NCBI GenBank assembly: GCA_951812925.1
Contig: OX638369.1
Location: 24,829,329 to 24,893,328 of the forward strand
Source: Calliopum simillimum
Lineage: Eukaryota; Arthropoda; Insecta; Diptera; Lauxaniidae
Length of the DNA stretch: 64,000 nucleotides
Reading direction: 5' to 3'
This document shows, in pieces, positions 50,566 to 62,200 of the stretch. The notes beneath the pieces were generated by a model. It made no database searches. It was not told where the DNA came from and saw only the letters and a list, made by a program, of their open reading frames with translations. Each line of letters opens with the position of its first letter. Positions within the stretch are counted from its first letter, which is position 1. The translations under genes were made by a program, and so were the position numbers.

Positions 50566-52100
50566 GATTTTATTGGTGTTTTACAAAAACACAACGAAGA
50601 GTAAGCTCAAACCAACAATGCATCTTATACTATACATTATTGTTTGGTAGCTAATAATGTTAATTGTAATCTGTTCAAAAAACTATTTAAAAAACCTTAG
50701 ATATTTTATGGAGTTTTTAACGCTAAGAAAACATTTTTAAAAAAACAGGTTTACGTTGGAAACTCCTAAATGGATTTCATACGCTATAAAATTGTAGAAA
50801 AAAACTTTTTTAATTAGTCATTTCGCTTCAAATTTCCTGATAAAAAATTCGAGAAGAAATTACTCACCCTTATCATGTAATTCGATTTCGATTCGAACTA
50901 AATTGAATCGAGATTTTGCTATCATACATATATTTTGATATCCAGGATCGAAATCAAAAATTTTTGCAATCAATATCGAATGAGATGAAATGGCTGATTC
51001 GATTATGGATATCAAAATATATGATAGCAAAATCTCGATTCGATTATAAAGCTGCTAAAACAAATATCAAAATATTCCTTTCCAAAATATTGACGATAAC
51101 CTAACGTTCCAGTGAATTTTGTCCTACCAGAAAAGTTTTTTTTTTTTTTTTTTTTGATTGCATAGCAGAGAGTCTGAGAAGAAATGCTTAAGAATGTTTA
51201 TTCATGATAAGGTGCTAAAACTTTTTCAACTGACATGGTGGTGATGTATCAGACAGAACTCCGTCGAAAATGTATAAAACTGTGTGATGAACGTTTCACA
51301 CTTATGCATAAAACCAAGTTCAAAATATAATAGAAAAATGAATTAATACATTTTATGAATTTATTTAATATTTTTTATTCAGACATTTCAACTGCGCCCA
51401 TTAAGTAACGGGGGATTTAAACACTTATTGTATTCATCATTGAGAATCTAAAGCTATATTTTATACATACAATTTTCTTGCTATAAATATTTTTATAGTT
51501 AAATATTCTTGTATTTCTTTTAAGTATTTTATTTGTTTTTTTCTTTTTTAATAGCTAAAAAGTCAACAACTGTTTTACGAGTTATAATTTTTATTATGCA
51601 ATGTTTTTAGTACTCAAGCTCATTAAAGAGTTTAAATATTTGATATATTGAATTGGGTTAAATTTTTATCCTCCGTTAAAATTCACTTGATTTATATTTG
51701 CATTTTTTAGTTAAAAAGTTTTCATTTATTTAATAGTTATTTCTGCAGTAGTTGCGGATGAATGTTTTTTCATATTTCTCGATTGATTGGACAGTCTATT
51801 TATTAGAACAAATTGTTTTTTAGTATGATTTAAAGTGAAATTTCTTTAGCAAATTCCAAACATTTTTTTTTTTTTTTTTCATATGCAATATTGGTACAGA
51901 ATATTCGAAAATATTTTTTTTATATGTTAAAGAAATTTCACTTTAAAGCGCTGTTTTATGTTTTTCAATTAAACTTCAATTTTTTTTTTTTTTAAATTTG
52001 AAAACTCCAAATTGGGTATGCTATCGGAAACAAAATTAATATAGCATATATACGTACTTTTTGAAAAAGTGCACTTTTTTCTTTTAGATTTTTCAATATA
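50566..52100. other. Intergenic DNA with one hairpin
   Basis: AT-rich. At 50905-50943 GAATCGAGATTTTGCTATCA and onward pairs with 51007-51041 (complement, one 4-base indel) to give a 137-bp hairpin around a 63-base loop. No other feature recognised. Poly-T runs occur near 51136, 51870 and 51980. Confidence 0.55.
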
Positions 52101-52101
52101 T

Positions 52102-52838
52102 AGGGAGTTAAGGATAAAGTTACGAAGCTTCTGGGAGGTGGTATAGGAAGCCTAGACTATGTAATAAAAAATGCACCTGGAAGTATAGGAAAAAAACGAA
52201 TTCTCTTGGTCACCCTATCGTTTTAGAGAAAACTTTTAGCTAATTGTATGAGCTTCTTTAAATGTATTTGATTTATAGAGCTTCAAAGGATTTCACAAAG
52301 TTCTGAACATTTAAAGTTGATATTTTGAATTTTTTTTTTTTCTACTTTTTGACTTTGGTGGCCATTTTAGTACGAACAAAGTCCTATTAAGATACACATT
52401 TATACATTTTTTTTTGGATAAATCGTTAAAAATCTTTTATCCGATAGTACTAATTTTTTGATATGAGGTCAGAAAAATTTGATAAAAGGAATAAAAGTAA
52501 ATTTAACAATGATTTCATACTAAAATGGCCGCCGAATGCAAAAAGTAGAATAAAAATTGAAAACATCAACTTTGAAGGTTCAAAACTTTGCTAAATTCTT
52601 TTGAACCCTATTAACCAAATACACGCATAGAAAGCCCACACAATTAGCTTAAAGTTTTCCATAATAATAATTTTTTCTAAATCGTTAAGGTGTCCCAAGA
52701 AATTTTTTTTTTTTTTTTAAAAGTCATTTTTTTCCTATAACTCCTCAGGGGTACATTTTAGACCGCCCAGCTGCAATTTTATGTTAGTCTAGGCCTCCGT
52801 TATCACCTCCCAGAAGCTTAGTACTCTTATCGTTTACT
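52102..52838. mobile_element. Foldback family B, complete copy 2
   Basis: Left arm: AGGGAGTTAAGGATAAAGTT, ACGAAGCTTCTGGGAGGTGG, AAGCCTAGACTATG, TTGGTCACCCTATCG, AAAGTTGATATTTTG, GGTGGCCATTTTAGTACGAA. Right arm inverted: TACTAAAATGGCCGCC, AAACATCAACTTTGAAG, AAGGTGTCCCAAGAA, CTCCTCAGGGGTACATTTT, GTCTAGGCCTCCGTTATCAC, CTCCCAGAAGCTTAG. 737 bp, non-coding. Best-preserved arms of the family here. Confidence 0.8.
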
Positions 52839-53206
52839 TGCATAAATAAACATACATATACTACAATATATAAAAGTTTTAGCTCAATTTAAGCTTTTTT
52901 TATTATTCAATCCTGACTATAAAAGGCATGCTCATATTATTGTCAGGCAACATTATCCAATTGTTTCTTTTAATTCTCAATTTTTGTTTATCATTTTAAT
53001 TGTGTAAACATTTAACATACAACTTTGTATTTGATAAAAAAGCAAGTGCTATTTCAAATAAAAAACAAAATACATAAGGAACTAAATTAAACTCTTTTAC
53101 TAAATGGCCCTTTATTTGCTCTATTAATAGATTTTTGTTATTCTGCTGATCAAATAAACTATTTGTAACTGTCTTAAATATTGAACTCAATTTTTTAAAA
53201 ATGTAT

Positions 53207-53624
53207 TAGAGTTATTCACGATCTGGAGTAACAAGCTGAGTAACAGGGTAAAAGTGAACTCAGTTACTCTGAATAGTGAGCATACTCAATACTTTGCACT
53301 TATATTTGCTTTTTGTTTCTCAAAATAATTTTAGCTGCCAACAAAAAAAAAATTTTTTTAATTGAATATTTTGCTCTCATTCAAATTTTTATTTTTAATG
53401 AACGAAAATTGCCTCTCAATCATAAACAAGTTCAAACGTTTCTATAGAAATAGAAATAGTAAAAAAAAGGCAAAAGTGTAAGATTATTTTACACTAGAAA
53501 ATACCTTGACTAAAAGGGTAAAAGAGTAACAGAGTAACTTACGTATATTTTGTTGTTGTGGTTGTGCACTATTACCCTGTTACTCTGTTACTCAGGACGT
53601 TACTCTAGATCGTGAATACCTCTA
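53207..53624. mobile_element. TIR element family F, copy 1
   Basis: Ends TTATTCACGATCTGGAGTAA (left) and complement TATTCACGATCTAGAGTAAC (right), flanked by TA. Next inside, left GAGTAACAGGGTAAAAGTG and right (inverted) GTAACAGGGTAATAGTG-like sequence. About 418 bp; the middle carries TTTTGCTCTCATTC and TACACTAGAAAATA. Copy 2 at 53983-54396 is nearly identical. Confidence 0.85.
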
Positions 53625-53744
53625 TTGTGTTTCAGACTGATTAAAGTAACTTTAAGCTATACAAAAGTTAAAAGAATGACGTCTACATTAGAGTAAAACA
53701 TTTAGCAACCAACGATCAACTGGCTCTATAGCTAAACTATTGAT

Positions 53745-54895
53745 GCAAAAAAAAAACATTTTTGGAAATTCCACGATTATGCCCAAAAATCTGAAAGTGG
53801 GTGTCAAAAAAATTAGCTCAGGTTTATTATTCAATTTTTTTTGAATATCATCGATTTACTTCTTTTATTTTATTACGAGCTCGAAAATTATCTGAATGCG
53901 TCGTACGATATATCAAATTTTTTATCTTGAATCATGATATATAAAAAAAAATTTTAACTGGAACCTAAAATCAAACACATAATAGAGTTATTCACGATCT
54001 GGAGAAACGAGCTGAGTAACAGGGTAAAAGTGCACTCGGTTACTCTGAATTGTGAGCATACTCAATACTTTTGCACGTGTATTTTCTTTTTGCTTATCAA
54101 AATAATTTTAACTGAAAACAAAAAAAAAAAATTTTTTAAATGAATATTTTGCTCTCATTCTAATTTTTATTTTTGATGAACGAAAATTGTCTCTCAATAA
54201 TAAACAAGTTCAAACGTTTATATAGAAATAGTAAAAAAAAGGCAAAAGTGTAAAATTATTTTACACTAGAAAATAGCTTGACTAAAAGGGTAAAAGAGTA
54301 ACAGAGTAACTTACGTATATTTTGTTGTTGGTGTTGTGCACTGTTACCCTGTTACTCCGTTACTCAGGACGTTACTCCAGATCGTGAATACCCCTATTGT
54401 TTTTAAGCTGAAATACCCACAAAAAACATATTTACAAAATTTCACCCCTCTGTAAAACTCTAAATATTCATTTTGGATAACACTTGTTGTTCCAAAGTCA
54501 CCATCAAATCACGGAAGCTACAATTTTCTTCAGCATCTTAGCTCCTTATATTCTGGTCTAATGGGTCTTTTTGACACCTTTCCAAAAAAAATGGTTTCTA
54601 ATGGGTCAAAGCATTCTACAAAAATATTCTACGCAAAATTCATTAGGGGTCACCAAAGACACAAAATGCTTACAACTTAAGAATTTTATATATCGTACGA
54701 CTTATGTCGAGCATTTTTGAGATCGTAATAAAATAAAAACCACATTAACCCGAGATTTTGCATAAATCGACGTTGAGAGTGACCTCTGAATGACCTTCAA
54801 AAAAATTTAAAAAAATCTCAGCGTACTTTTTTGACACCCTCTTTCAGATTTTTAGGCGTAATCGTGGAATTTCCAAAAAAAAAATTTTTTTTTTT
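53745..54895. mobile_element. Foldback element G containing a nested family F copy
   Basis: Left arm: TTTTTGGAAATTCCACGATT, ATGCCCAAAAATCTGAAAG, GGTGTCAAAAAAATTAGC, ATTTTATTACGAGCTCG, GTCGTACGATATAT. Right arm, inverted: ATATATCGTACGACTTATG, AGATCGTAATAAAATAAAA, TACTTTTTTGACACCCTC, CTTTCAGATTTTTAGGCG, AATCGTGGAATTTCCAAAA. The second family F copy sits between the arms, so element G was there first. Non-coding. Confidence 0.8.
53983..54396. mobile_element. TIR element family F, copy 2
   Basis: TAGAGTTATTCACGATCTGG at the left and complement of CCAGATCGTGAATACCCCTA at the right, with TA at both borders. 414 bp, differing from copy 1 by scattered substitutions and small indels. Inserted within foldback G. 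Confidence 0.85.
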
Positions 54896-55908
54896 ATTTA
54901 GTCATGCTTTGTTTTTTTTTTTTTGGCAACATCGAACACTGGTTTTATGAAAATTTCAATACATCGCTCTATCTAAAAAAAGAATAATTTTATTATAAAA
55001 AATTTTATTTAATTTTTAGAATCTTCAAAACTGATGATTTCATAAATAACTTGAAGAAAGGATTGGGAAAAAATTAAAACATTTTTAAAACAATCGCCAG
55101 AGTGTAGTTTCATGAGTTTAAATAGTTTTCTGCAGTTTCATATAGAACGGGAACGCACGACTTTAATGGGGATTTCAATTAGAACAAAATTTTTTTTTTT
55201 TATAATTGCAAAAAAAAACTGAAATTAAAATTGTATACAAAGATAATGATCAATTTAATATATATTATAAAACATAACAATAATGCATGTATTGTATTTT
55301 AATAAGTCAGAAAGGATTTTTTTTTAGTAGAACATCAAATAATTATCATTATGTAGAATGCAGCAGCATAAAATTTAAATTCGTTAATTAAGTTTAAATT
55401 GAAGAAAATGTTTTTTGTGTTTATGTATTAAGCATATAACAGTTTACTTAATTCATTTAATAAAACATAGGTACATTTTAAAAATATATACATATGCATG
55501 TATGTATTTATATTTTAATTCAATATTAATTTACGACTTTGAATAAAGAAAAATGCATAACGAAGTTATTAAGCATTTCAAAAAAGAGTTTTATGAAAAA
55601 AAAATTTGTATTATATATTATATATTCACAATTGCATAACAACACGTTGCACTTTTTATTCTAAAAAGAATTACAAATAAAGGGTGGCGTTTACCTACGA
55701 GAGGCGTGTTTTATACACTTTTTAAAAGCCATCAATAAAGTTGACATTTTCCACAAAATAAGAATTTTTCAGTAATATAATATTTAACTTGGTTAACGAT
55801 GGCCTTTGAGTAGACCGATTAGACTACCCAAGAGGCTAATAGGCATAAAAGTAAAATGGTTATATTTATTACGAGACCTCCATAAAATACGTCACGCAAA
55901 TTAAATAA
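54896..55908. other. Intergenic AT-rich DNA
   Basis: Long T and A runs; no gene, RNA or classified repeat recognised. Confidence 0.4.
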
Positions 55909-56167
55909 TAGCCGAGTTTCTTTTGACGCGTATATACAATTGTGGTAATTTTCAAATTGCGTTAACTTATGAACGGTAAGTCATACGATAAAAAGTGATT
56001 TTTTGCATTTTATCGGCGCTTAACCAGTTTTTATAGAATAAGTCTTAAAAGATAATTTTTTTAAAAATAAAATGAAAGTTTCTTAGAGTTTTATTGTGCG
56101 ACTCATGAGTTATCGCAATTTAAAAATATCCACCATTGTATATACGCGTCAAAAAAAAACACGGCTA
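55909..56167. mobile_element. 259-bp MITE with ~60-bp TIRs
   Basis: Left TAGCCGAGTTTCTTTTGACG, CGTATATACAATTGTGG, AAATTGCGTTAACTTATGA; right, as complement, TAGCCGTGTTTTTTTTTGAC, GCGTATATACAATGGTGG, AAATTGCGATAACTCATGA. The middle holds GTCATACGATAAAAAGTGA, similar to a phrase in MITE family C, so the two may share ancestry. Confidence 0.8.
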
Positions 56168-56204
56168 ATATCTAAGTCCCCGTATTTTTTGTATAAGCGA
56201 AAAA

Positions 56205-56525
56205 AAATTTGGTTGCCTTTGTGGGTTATGTTCTTCTCCTTAAACGGCAGCATTTTCATAAAAAAAAATATTGCATAATTTTAGGAGCCTTACTTTATTA
56301 TTGTTTTAATCTTGAATTCCATAATGCTGAACTACAAAATATTGACAATGCATAGCAATCAGCGCATCGGTAACAAAGTTAATGCTATTTATTGATTTTA
56401 ATCTTAATATTTATATTAGTAAATAATGAATAAATCGAAAAAAAATCCTAAAACTATGCGACATTTTTTTATGAAAATGCTGTTGCAATACAAAGCAACT
56501 GACGTATAGGAAGAAGCCCATAGAT
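56205..56525. repeat. Imperfect inverted repeat
   Basis: GGCAGCATTTTCATAAAAAA and ATTGCATAATTTTAGGAG (left, 56246-56288) pair with the complement of CTAAAACTATGCGACATTTT and TTTTATGAAAATGCTGTTGC (right, about 56445-56490). Probably a decayed MITE next to 55909-56167. Confidence 0.5.
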
Positions 56526-56790
56526 TCTCGCTTTTTTAAGATATCTTTTATCTATCTTAATTGTAATAATCTATAGTTGCCATTTTTTAATAAAAATTAA
56601 CTTAAATTTGAAAAACATACATTTATATAGTACCATTTTACAATGTCAAAAACGCGGAGTTAAAGTTATCTTTTATGATAGAACAAAGCACGGATGTTAG
56701 CCAGACGGTATAAATATCTATTTTTATGTTAACATAATTTTTTTTAGAAACAAATTTTAACATTCGAAAATAACCAAATATCTGGCACGT

Positions 56791-56995
56791 ATTGCAGTTA
56801 TCTATTTGCGATAAAATCGATGGCCATCGATCGTTTTTATTAGCCCTACTGCACAGATTTCACCGATTTGTGTCTGCCATACCATTTCCTGTCAAAAGGC
56901 AAAAACTTTATTCAAGTCGATGCAGTGGTTTCAAAGATAGTGCTACTGAAAACGAGCCGTGGCCATCGATTTTATCGCAAATAGATGACCGCAAT
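56791..56995. mobile_element. 205-bp MITE with 36-bp TIRs
   Basis: Left end ATTGCAGTTATCTATTTGCG then ATAAAATCGATGGCCA; right end is its complement with 2 mismatches in 36. The target duplication could not be defined. The interior, including TTTCACCGATTTGTGTCTGC, has no coding sense. Confidence 0.85.
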
Positions 56996-57210
56996 AGGGG
57001 CCTCTATCGTTAAAACGGCTGTATGTTAGTAGGTAATTAAAAAATGTCCTAAGTAAAACATTAATTTATAAATTTAAACTGATATCTTAAGTTCACTGCA
57101 ATTTAGAAGCTACGTCTCCGGTTTTGAAAGGTCGGAACTTCCAGCTTTGTCCACCGACTTCGATTCCGAAAGTTTTGAATCGGAAGTTATAACGGAAATT
57201 GAAATTTGGA

Positions 57211-57735
57211 AAATTTGGATTCCACTGAAAAATATCCAAAAAAAGATCCACAAAAAAAAACAATGACAAACATTCAAAAATAAAAACATCCAAAAAAAAC
57301 ATCCAAAAATAAAAACATGCAATAAAAAAAGTATCCAATAAAAAAATGTCCAACATTCATTTTCCATCAAAATAATTAAACTCAATTTAATAAAATCGAT
57401 GATTTTCTATTTGGGCAATTCTCAGGAACCTTTAACCTATATATGTCAAAAGTGTAAGTTGTAATTACTCAAAATAGTAATGATTTTTTGTGAATATTGG
57501 CCCGTCCACATACTTGTTAATGTTTGAACAATATGTGCGCGGGCCAATATTCACAAAAAATCATTACTATGTATTTTGAGTAATTACAACTTACACTTTT
57601 GACATTCAAGTTAAAAGTTCCTGAGAAATGCTCATTTGGATTTTTATTTTTGGACATTTTTTATTGGATAGTTTTTTTTTATTGGATGTGTTTATTTTTG
57701 GATGTTTTTTTTTTTTTTTGGATATTTTTGATAAT
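57211..57735. mobile_element. Two-layer foldback with a ~94-bp near-perfect stem
   Basis: Inner stem: 57411-57504 pairs with 57540-57634 (TTCTCAGGAACCTTTAAC, GTCAAAAGTGTAAGTTGTAA, TTACTCAAAATA, GTAATGATTTTTTGTGAATA, TTGGCCCG), with a 3-4 base indel and few mismatches, loop 35 bases. Outer layer: repeats of ATCCAAAAATAAAAAC and ATCCAATAAAAAAATGTCC (57230-57355) face TGGACATTTTTTATTGGAT and TTTATTTTTGGATG (57650-57720). Intergenic between the two genes. Confidence 0.8.
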
Positions 57736-58561
57736 CACCGAAAATTTGCACCGTTGAATTGTTGAAAAGAAATAAAAAAGAAATTACCCATAATATGTAC
57801 CTTTTACTTCCAAGTCCGTTTCCGTCTTCCAATTCCGATTCCAGATCCAACTCCGAAAAATCAAATTTAAAATATTCAGTTACAACTGCGGTAATCAGCT
57901 TCGCAACATCTCTACTACCTAATTATTCTTGTAATATTTAATTTCTTTTTAATGGTTTTATGTATGCCGGTTTTATTAATGGCTGTTAAAAAGTAAAAAA
58001 TTTATCAACTTTCATTCGAAATTATGACATAGCTCTGTTTCTCTTTATTTACCTTAGGTATTAAAAAATCAAATTTTTATCATACTTTTGTTTTTAATGC
58101 TAATTCAAAGATTAAGAAAAAGAAAAAAAATATACGTATATTGTAAGTATCAATTTATAAAAAAAATTTACTTCATTACCGGAATGAATAAATTTGTATT
58201 GACCTTCATTTTTTTACAGAAAAAAAAAGGTTGAGAAGAAATGTAATTGTAGTTTTGTTAGCGTAGAAAAATACATTTTGTTTTTTGTTATTTGTTTTAG
58301 TATAACATTGGGGGAAAAGAATCATTTACCTAGATAAATTGGCCATTTGTTTTCTTTCTAAAATACCCTAATAATTAATATTTCAATGTTAGCATTTCAT
58401 TTTGCATTTTACTCGTAATATCTCATTAAAACAACAGAAATAATTTCAACAATTAATTAGCGACATATAGAAATTTGAGCCATAAGCATCGTCATCGTCC
58501 CTCAAATTATTATTTTTTTTTTGTCATAAGCAATTTGTGATCATCACACGATGCTGCTAAC
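57736..58561 (-). other. Reps 3' UTR and flank
   Basis: Directly downstream (minus sense) of the Reps stop codon. A minus-strand AATAAA lies at 58044-58049 and ATTAAA at 58093-58098; either may be the polyadenylation signal, and neither is proven. No repeat is recognised, unlike the DNA to its left. Confidence 0.45.
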
Positions 58562-59266
58562 CTAAACATTTGAATGTACCCCAGAACTGCCTGAACCACC
58601 GGTAATATTTGCAGTAACCGGTGCTGAAATCGAGGAACCTGTACGTGTTATTTGTGTTAATTGTGGTGCTGTTAAAGCGACAGCAGCAGTTGCTTCCGTA
58701 GCAGCTAACGCCTCCAATTTCAAACGCATTTCCCCTTTACGCGTTTGTACTGTCAATAGCTCATCACTAAGATCATTGCATAAACGTAATAAAAGATTGT
58801 TTTGCTCGCGCAGATGACGTAGTACATCGCCCATATTATTGTCTGGTTTAAATGAAACATGTCTGAGAGTTTCGCTGATTGCGGTAACGCGTTTTTCATA
58901 TATATCTGCATTAGGTAAATGATGAGTGACAACAGCTGCATTAGTTGCTGCAGTAGCAAATGATGGCGCTGGCGGTGGTGGATGTGTGGGAATTGTTGAT
59001 GCTTGTTGTTGCTGCTGCATTGGATTATGCGATTGTGTCATTTCGGCTGCTGTGATTGTTGTTGGTGATTGAGAACTGCGTGGTGTACTTGGTTTGCGAT
59101 ATACCTCAAAAGCTGAAAGACGTTGATTCGATTGTAATAAAATGCGTGATGATGGTAGGGTTGCATTCGCTGGGACAGTAGTAGTAGAAGCAGAAATTCC
59201 TGAATTTGCAGATGGTTGTTGAGATGGTAAAGAGTACGGTTGTTGTTGGTCAGTAGGATTTTCCTG
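58562..59266 (-). CDS. Reps: Reps last exon: Gln/Ser-rich region and RalBP1-binding coiled coil
   Basis: Starts QENPTDQQQPYSLPSQQPSA, with Ser/Thr and Gln-rich stretches, SAFEVYRKPSTPRSSQSPTT, then the helical region NADIYEKRVTAISETLRHVS, NMGDVLRHLREQNNLLLRLC, NDLSDELLTVQTRKGEMRLK, LEALAA, and a Gly/Ser tail ending in TAG (58564-58562). The heptad pattern matches the C-terminal coiled coil of REPS1 that binds RalBP1. The acceptor is a tandem TTTCAGCAG, so the first Gln may be optional. Confidence 0.93.
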   Translation of the reverse strand, partial: QENPTDQQQPYSLPSQQPSANSGISASTTTVPANATLPSSRILLQSNQRLSAFEVYRKPSTPRSSQSPTTITAAEMTQSHNPMQQQQQASTIPTHPPPPAPSFATAATNAAVVTHHLPNADIYEKRVTAISETLRHVSFKPDNNMGDVLRHLREQNNLLLRLCNDLSDELLTVQTRKGEMRLKLEALAATEATAAVALTAPQLTQITRTGSSISAPVTANITGGSGSSGVHSNV

Positions 59267-62200
59267 CTGAAAGTACATATGTAAAAAGAAAGTGTTAAGT
59301 TTTTATAACAAAAAAAAAAATTACAAAATAAGTGCAATTTTTAGTCAGAAATTATCTCTGCAGTTATAATAATCATATTGGGTCATATTATGAATAAACA
59401 TTCTCGTTGGTTTGTAATCGCAAAATTTTCTTTGTGGAAAAGAAAAATTCATTGAAAAATAAGGTTATCGGCAATAACACTGTACAATAATTTTCGGTTT
59501 TTATACTATCCGTTTGTAACGCGGAGGAGGCGTAGCAGGTATGGAAAAGTATAGATGTTCTTGATCAGTGTCACTTCCTGAGTATATAGCTGAGATATAG
59601 CATGTCCGTTTGTCTGTCTGGATGTCAGCCTGTCCGATGAAATCATTTTTATATTTTTTGATAGCAAAATAATTCGATGAAGTTCGACACACTGCTTCCG
59701 TCGTCAAAGTTATCTCGATTTATTGAAAATAAGCGAAATAGGTCAACGGACACGCCTACCGCCCTTCCAAAAGTTATTAATGAAATACACGTAAATACTA
59801 GGAGCAAATGGGCGTGGCACCTCCCATAATTTTCAAAATTCTATACCGAAAGCGTTTGTCGTGGTAACCCAACTTAATTTCGCTCAGACACTAAGAACTA
59901 TAAATAAATACAATCTCTGAGCAAAAACTAGGCGAACTCGGACGAGAGGGCGTGGCATCTCCCATGCAACTAAAAGCTGTAAAATGCTATACTGAAAGCA
60001 TTTTTTGAGATAATCCAACCAAATTTCACTCAGACATTCAGAACAGTAAGTGCAAAATCTGAGCGAAAGCTATGTGAATTCGGACAAGAGGTTATGACAC
60101 CTTCCGTGCAAGCAAACTTTACAAAATACTGCAGTGTAGGGTATTAAGTATTTGGCTAGGCCAAAGTTAACACCCTACTAGTTTTTTATTAACGTTCTCT
60201 GGCAGCTTTTCACAAAGTGTGAAGGTTTTGAGATTTATATGGCCGAACTCGTAAACCATCACCAATTTTTTAATTCTAATTTGTTTTAAATTGTCTTTAC
60301 TGAAGATGTTTTTGTTTCGGTTATCTTTTTTTAACATAAGCTCTCAAAATAATGGGCACTACCAGGGCTGATAAGAAGTTTTTAGCAAAAATTTAAAAAA
60401 AAAAGAGGCTCGCTGGTGGAAATGGAATCCCATTCTCAAAGTATTCATGGAGACAGGAATATATTCTCGAGGGAGAAATTAAAGACAAACTCATGACAAC
60501 GCCCGTAGAAATCCTCGTGGCTTTAACTTTGCTTAATCCAGTGTTTTCACAAACGTTTCTATATAGCTACGAACGGTACAACCCTCAATACAGTAATAAG
60601 CCACGGAAGGGCCAACACAATTATCACTCCAGAAGACTTAGCAAGTTCGATTCTCCGGCGGGCTACTAAGATTTCCTGGCCGCCAATACTACAAGAATGG
60701 TCCCTACTGCTATCATTATAGCTCTGACTAACCTAGGACTCTTAATCCATTGTCGATTTATCAAAGATTGTGGAAACGAGCGTTTGGCATAAGTCCATGC
60801 GTTTTTATACCCTACACTCAGGGTATATTCACTTTGTCCTTCCGTTTGTAACGCAGAGAAGGAGGCGTGGCAAATATAGAAAAGTATATATATTCTTGAT
60901 CAGCGTCACCTCCTGAGTCGATATAGGCATGTCCGTCTGTCTGGCTGGCAGGCTGGCTGTGCGTGGAAATATTTTTTACGGGAAAACTAACCATGATAGT
61001 TCAATGAAATTTGGTATGTTGGCTTTGTCGTAAAAGATAGCTCGTGGGATTGAAAATGAGAAAAATCGGTCAACCGATACGCCTACCGCCCATACAAAAA
61101 ATATATTCAAAATGCAACTTTAGGAGTATTTTTCACGACAATTCAACCGAAATATACTTAAATATTATGAATTATTAGTGCAAACTCTGAGAAAAATTTG
61201 GGTGAAATCGGACAAGAGGGCGTGGCACTTCCCATACAAGCAAAAGCTTCAAAACGCTATACTGCAAGAATTTTTTGGGATAATCTAACTAAATTTCACT
61301 GAGACACTAGCAACTATAAATGCAAGCTCTCAACAAAAACTGGGTGAAATCGGACAAGAGGCGTGGCACCTCCCTTATAAGAAAAAGCTTCCAAATGCTA
61401 TACTGCCGTCCTAAGAAAGAATGCCGTAACTCCAATAAATTTTTATTTTTGTAAAATGAGTTTTTGTGTTTATGTGTACGGCTGGGAGAAACGACAAAAG
61501 TCGTAGTTGTTTTTATAGGGAAAATGAAGGTATAATGCAACCTGTTCTTGTGGGTTGACGGACTGAACCGAGATGACCCAAAAAACGTCGTAAACTGATT
61601 TTTTTGGAAAACTGGAGTTACGGCATTCTTGCTTAGGACGGCAGTATTCTAAATCGTTTTTTGAGATAATCCAACCGAATTTCACTCAGACATTAAGAAC
61701 TATAATTGCACGCTCCGAGCAAAAACAGGGTTACCTCGAATAAAAAGGGCGTGGCACCTCCCATAAAAGCAAAATTTTCAAAATACTTCTGTGTAGGGTA
61801 TTTCATGTTTGGCCAGGCCAAAGGTTAAACCCTTACTAGTTATTATTCCTTTAGTAATAAAATCAACTTAAATAAAATATAAAAAAGGGTCTCAGCTTTT
61901 TTTTAGGTGGAGATTGACTTAAGATTGCTTAGCTACTTTACCATGCTTAACACGATGTATTATGGATCTCTAAAATTTAGACTTATAACAAATAAATAAA
62001 ACAATTTTGTGTAAAAAATTTAACAAATATCATGAAGCTCTTTTTTACAAATTAGCAAATAGTTAAGTTTTTATATAAAACAAAAACTTACAATGCTTGC
62101 AGCGCTACCATCGGGAAATTGTGTAAAATCAGCAAAACCAGTTGTGGTTTGCAAATCGAAACTAGCTTGCGTCATTATCTTCAAAAATTCAAAAATAAAA

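Larger units (their letters stand above)
59267..62091 (-). other. Reps large intron, repeat-filled
   Basis: 2.8 kb with donor GTAAGT at its 62091 end and the acceptor at 59267-59268. It holds two family D repeats (59501-60185, 60808-61845), a family E piece (60190-60510) and a nested MITE (61403-61644). The remaining DNA at 60510-60800 contains nothing I recognise. Confidence 0.85.

Noticed and set aside
53207..54396. Spaced near-identical repeats considered as CRISPR-like array
   Set aside because: Only two copies of ~415 bp with inverted ends in a eukaryotic genome; these are transposable elements.
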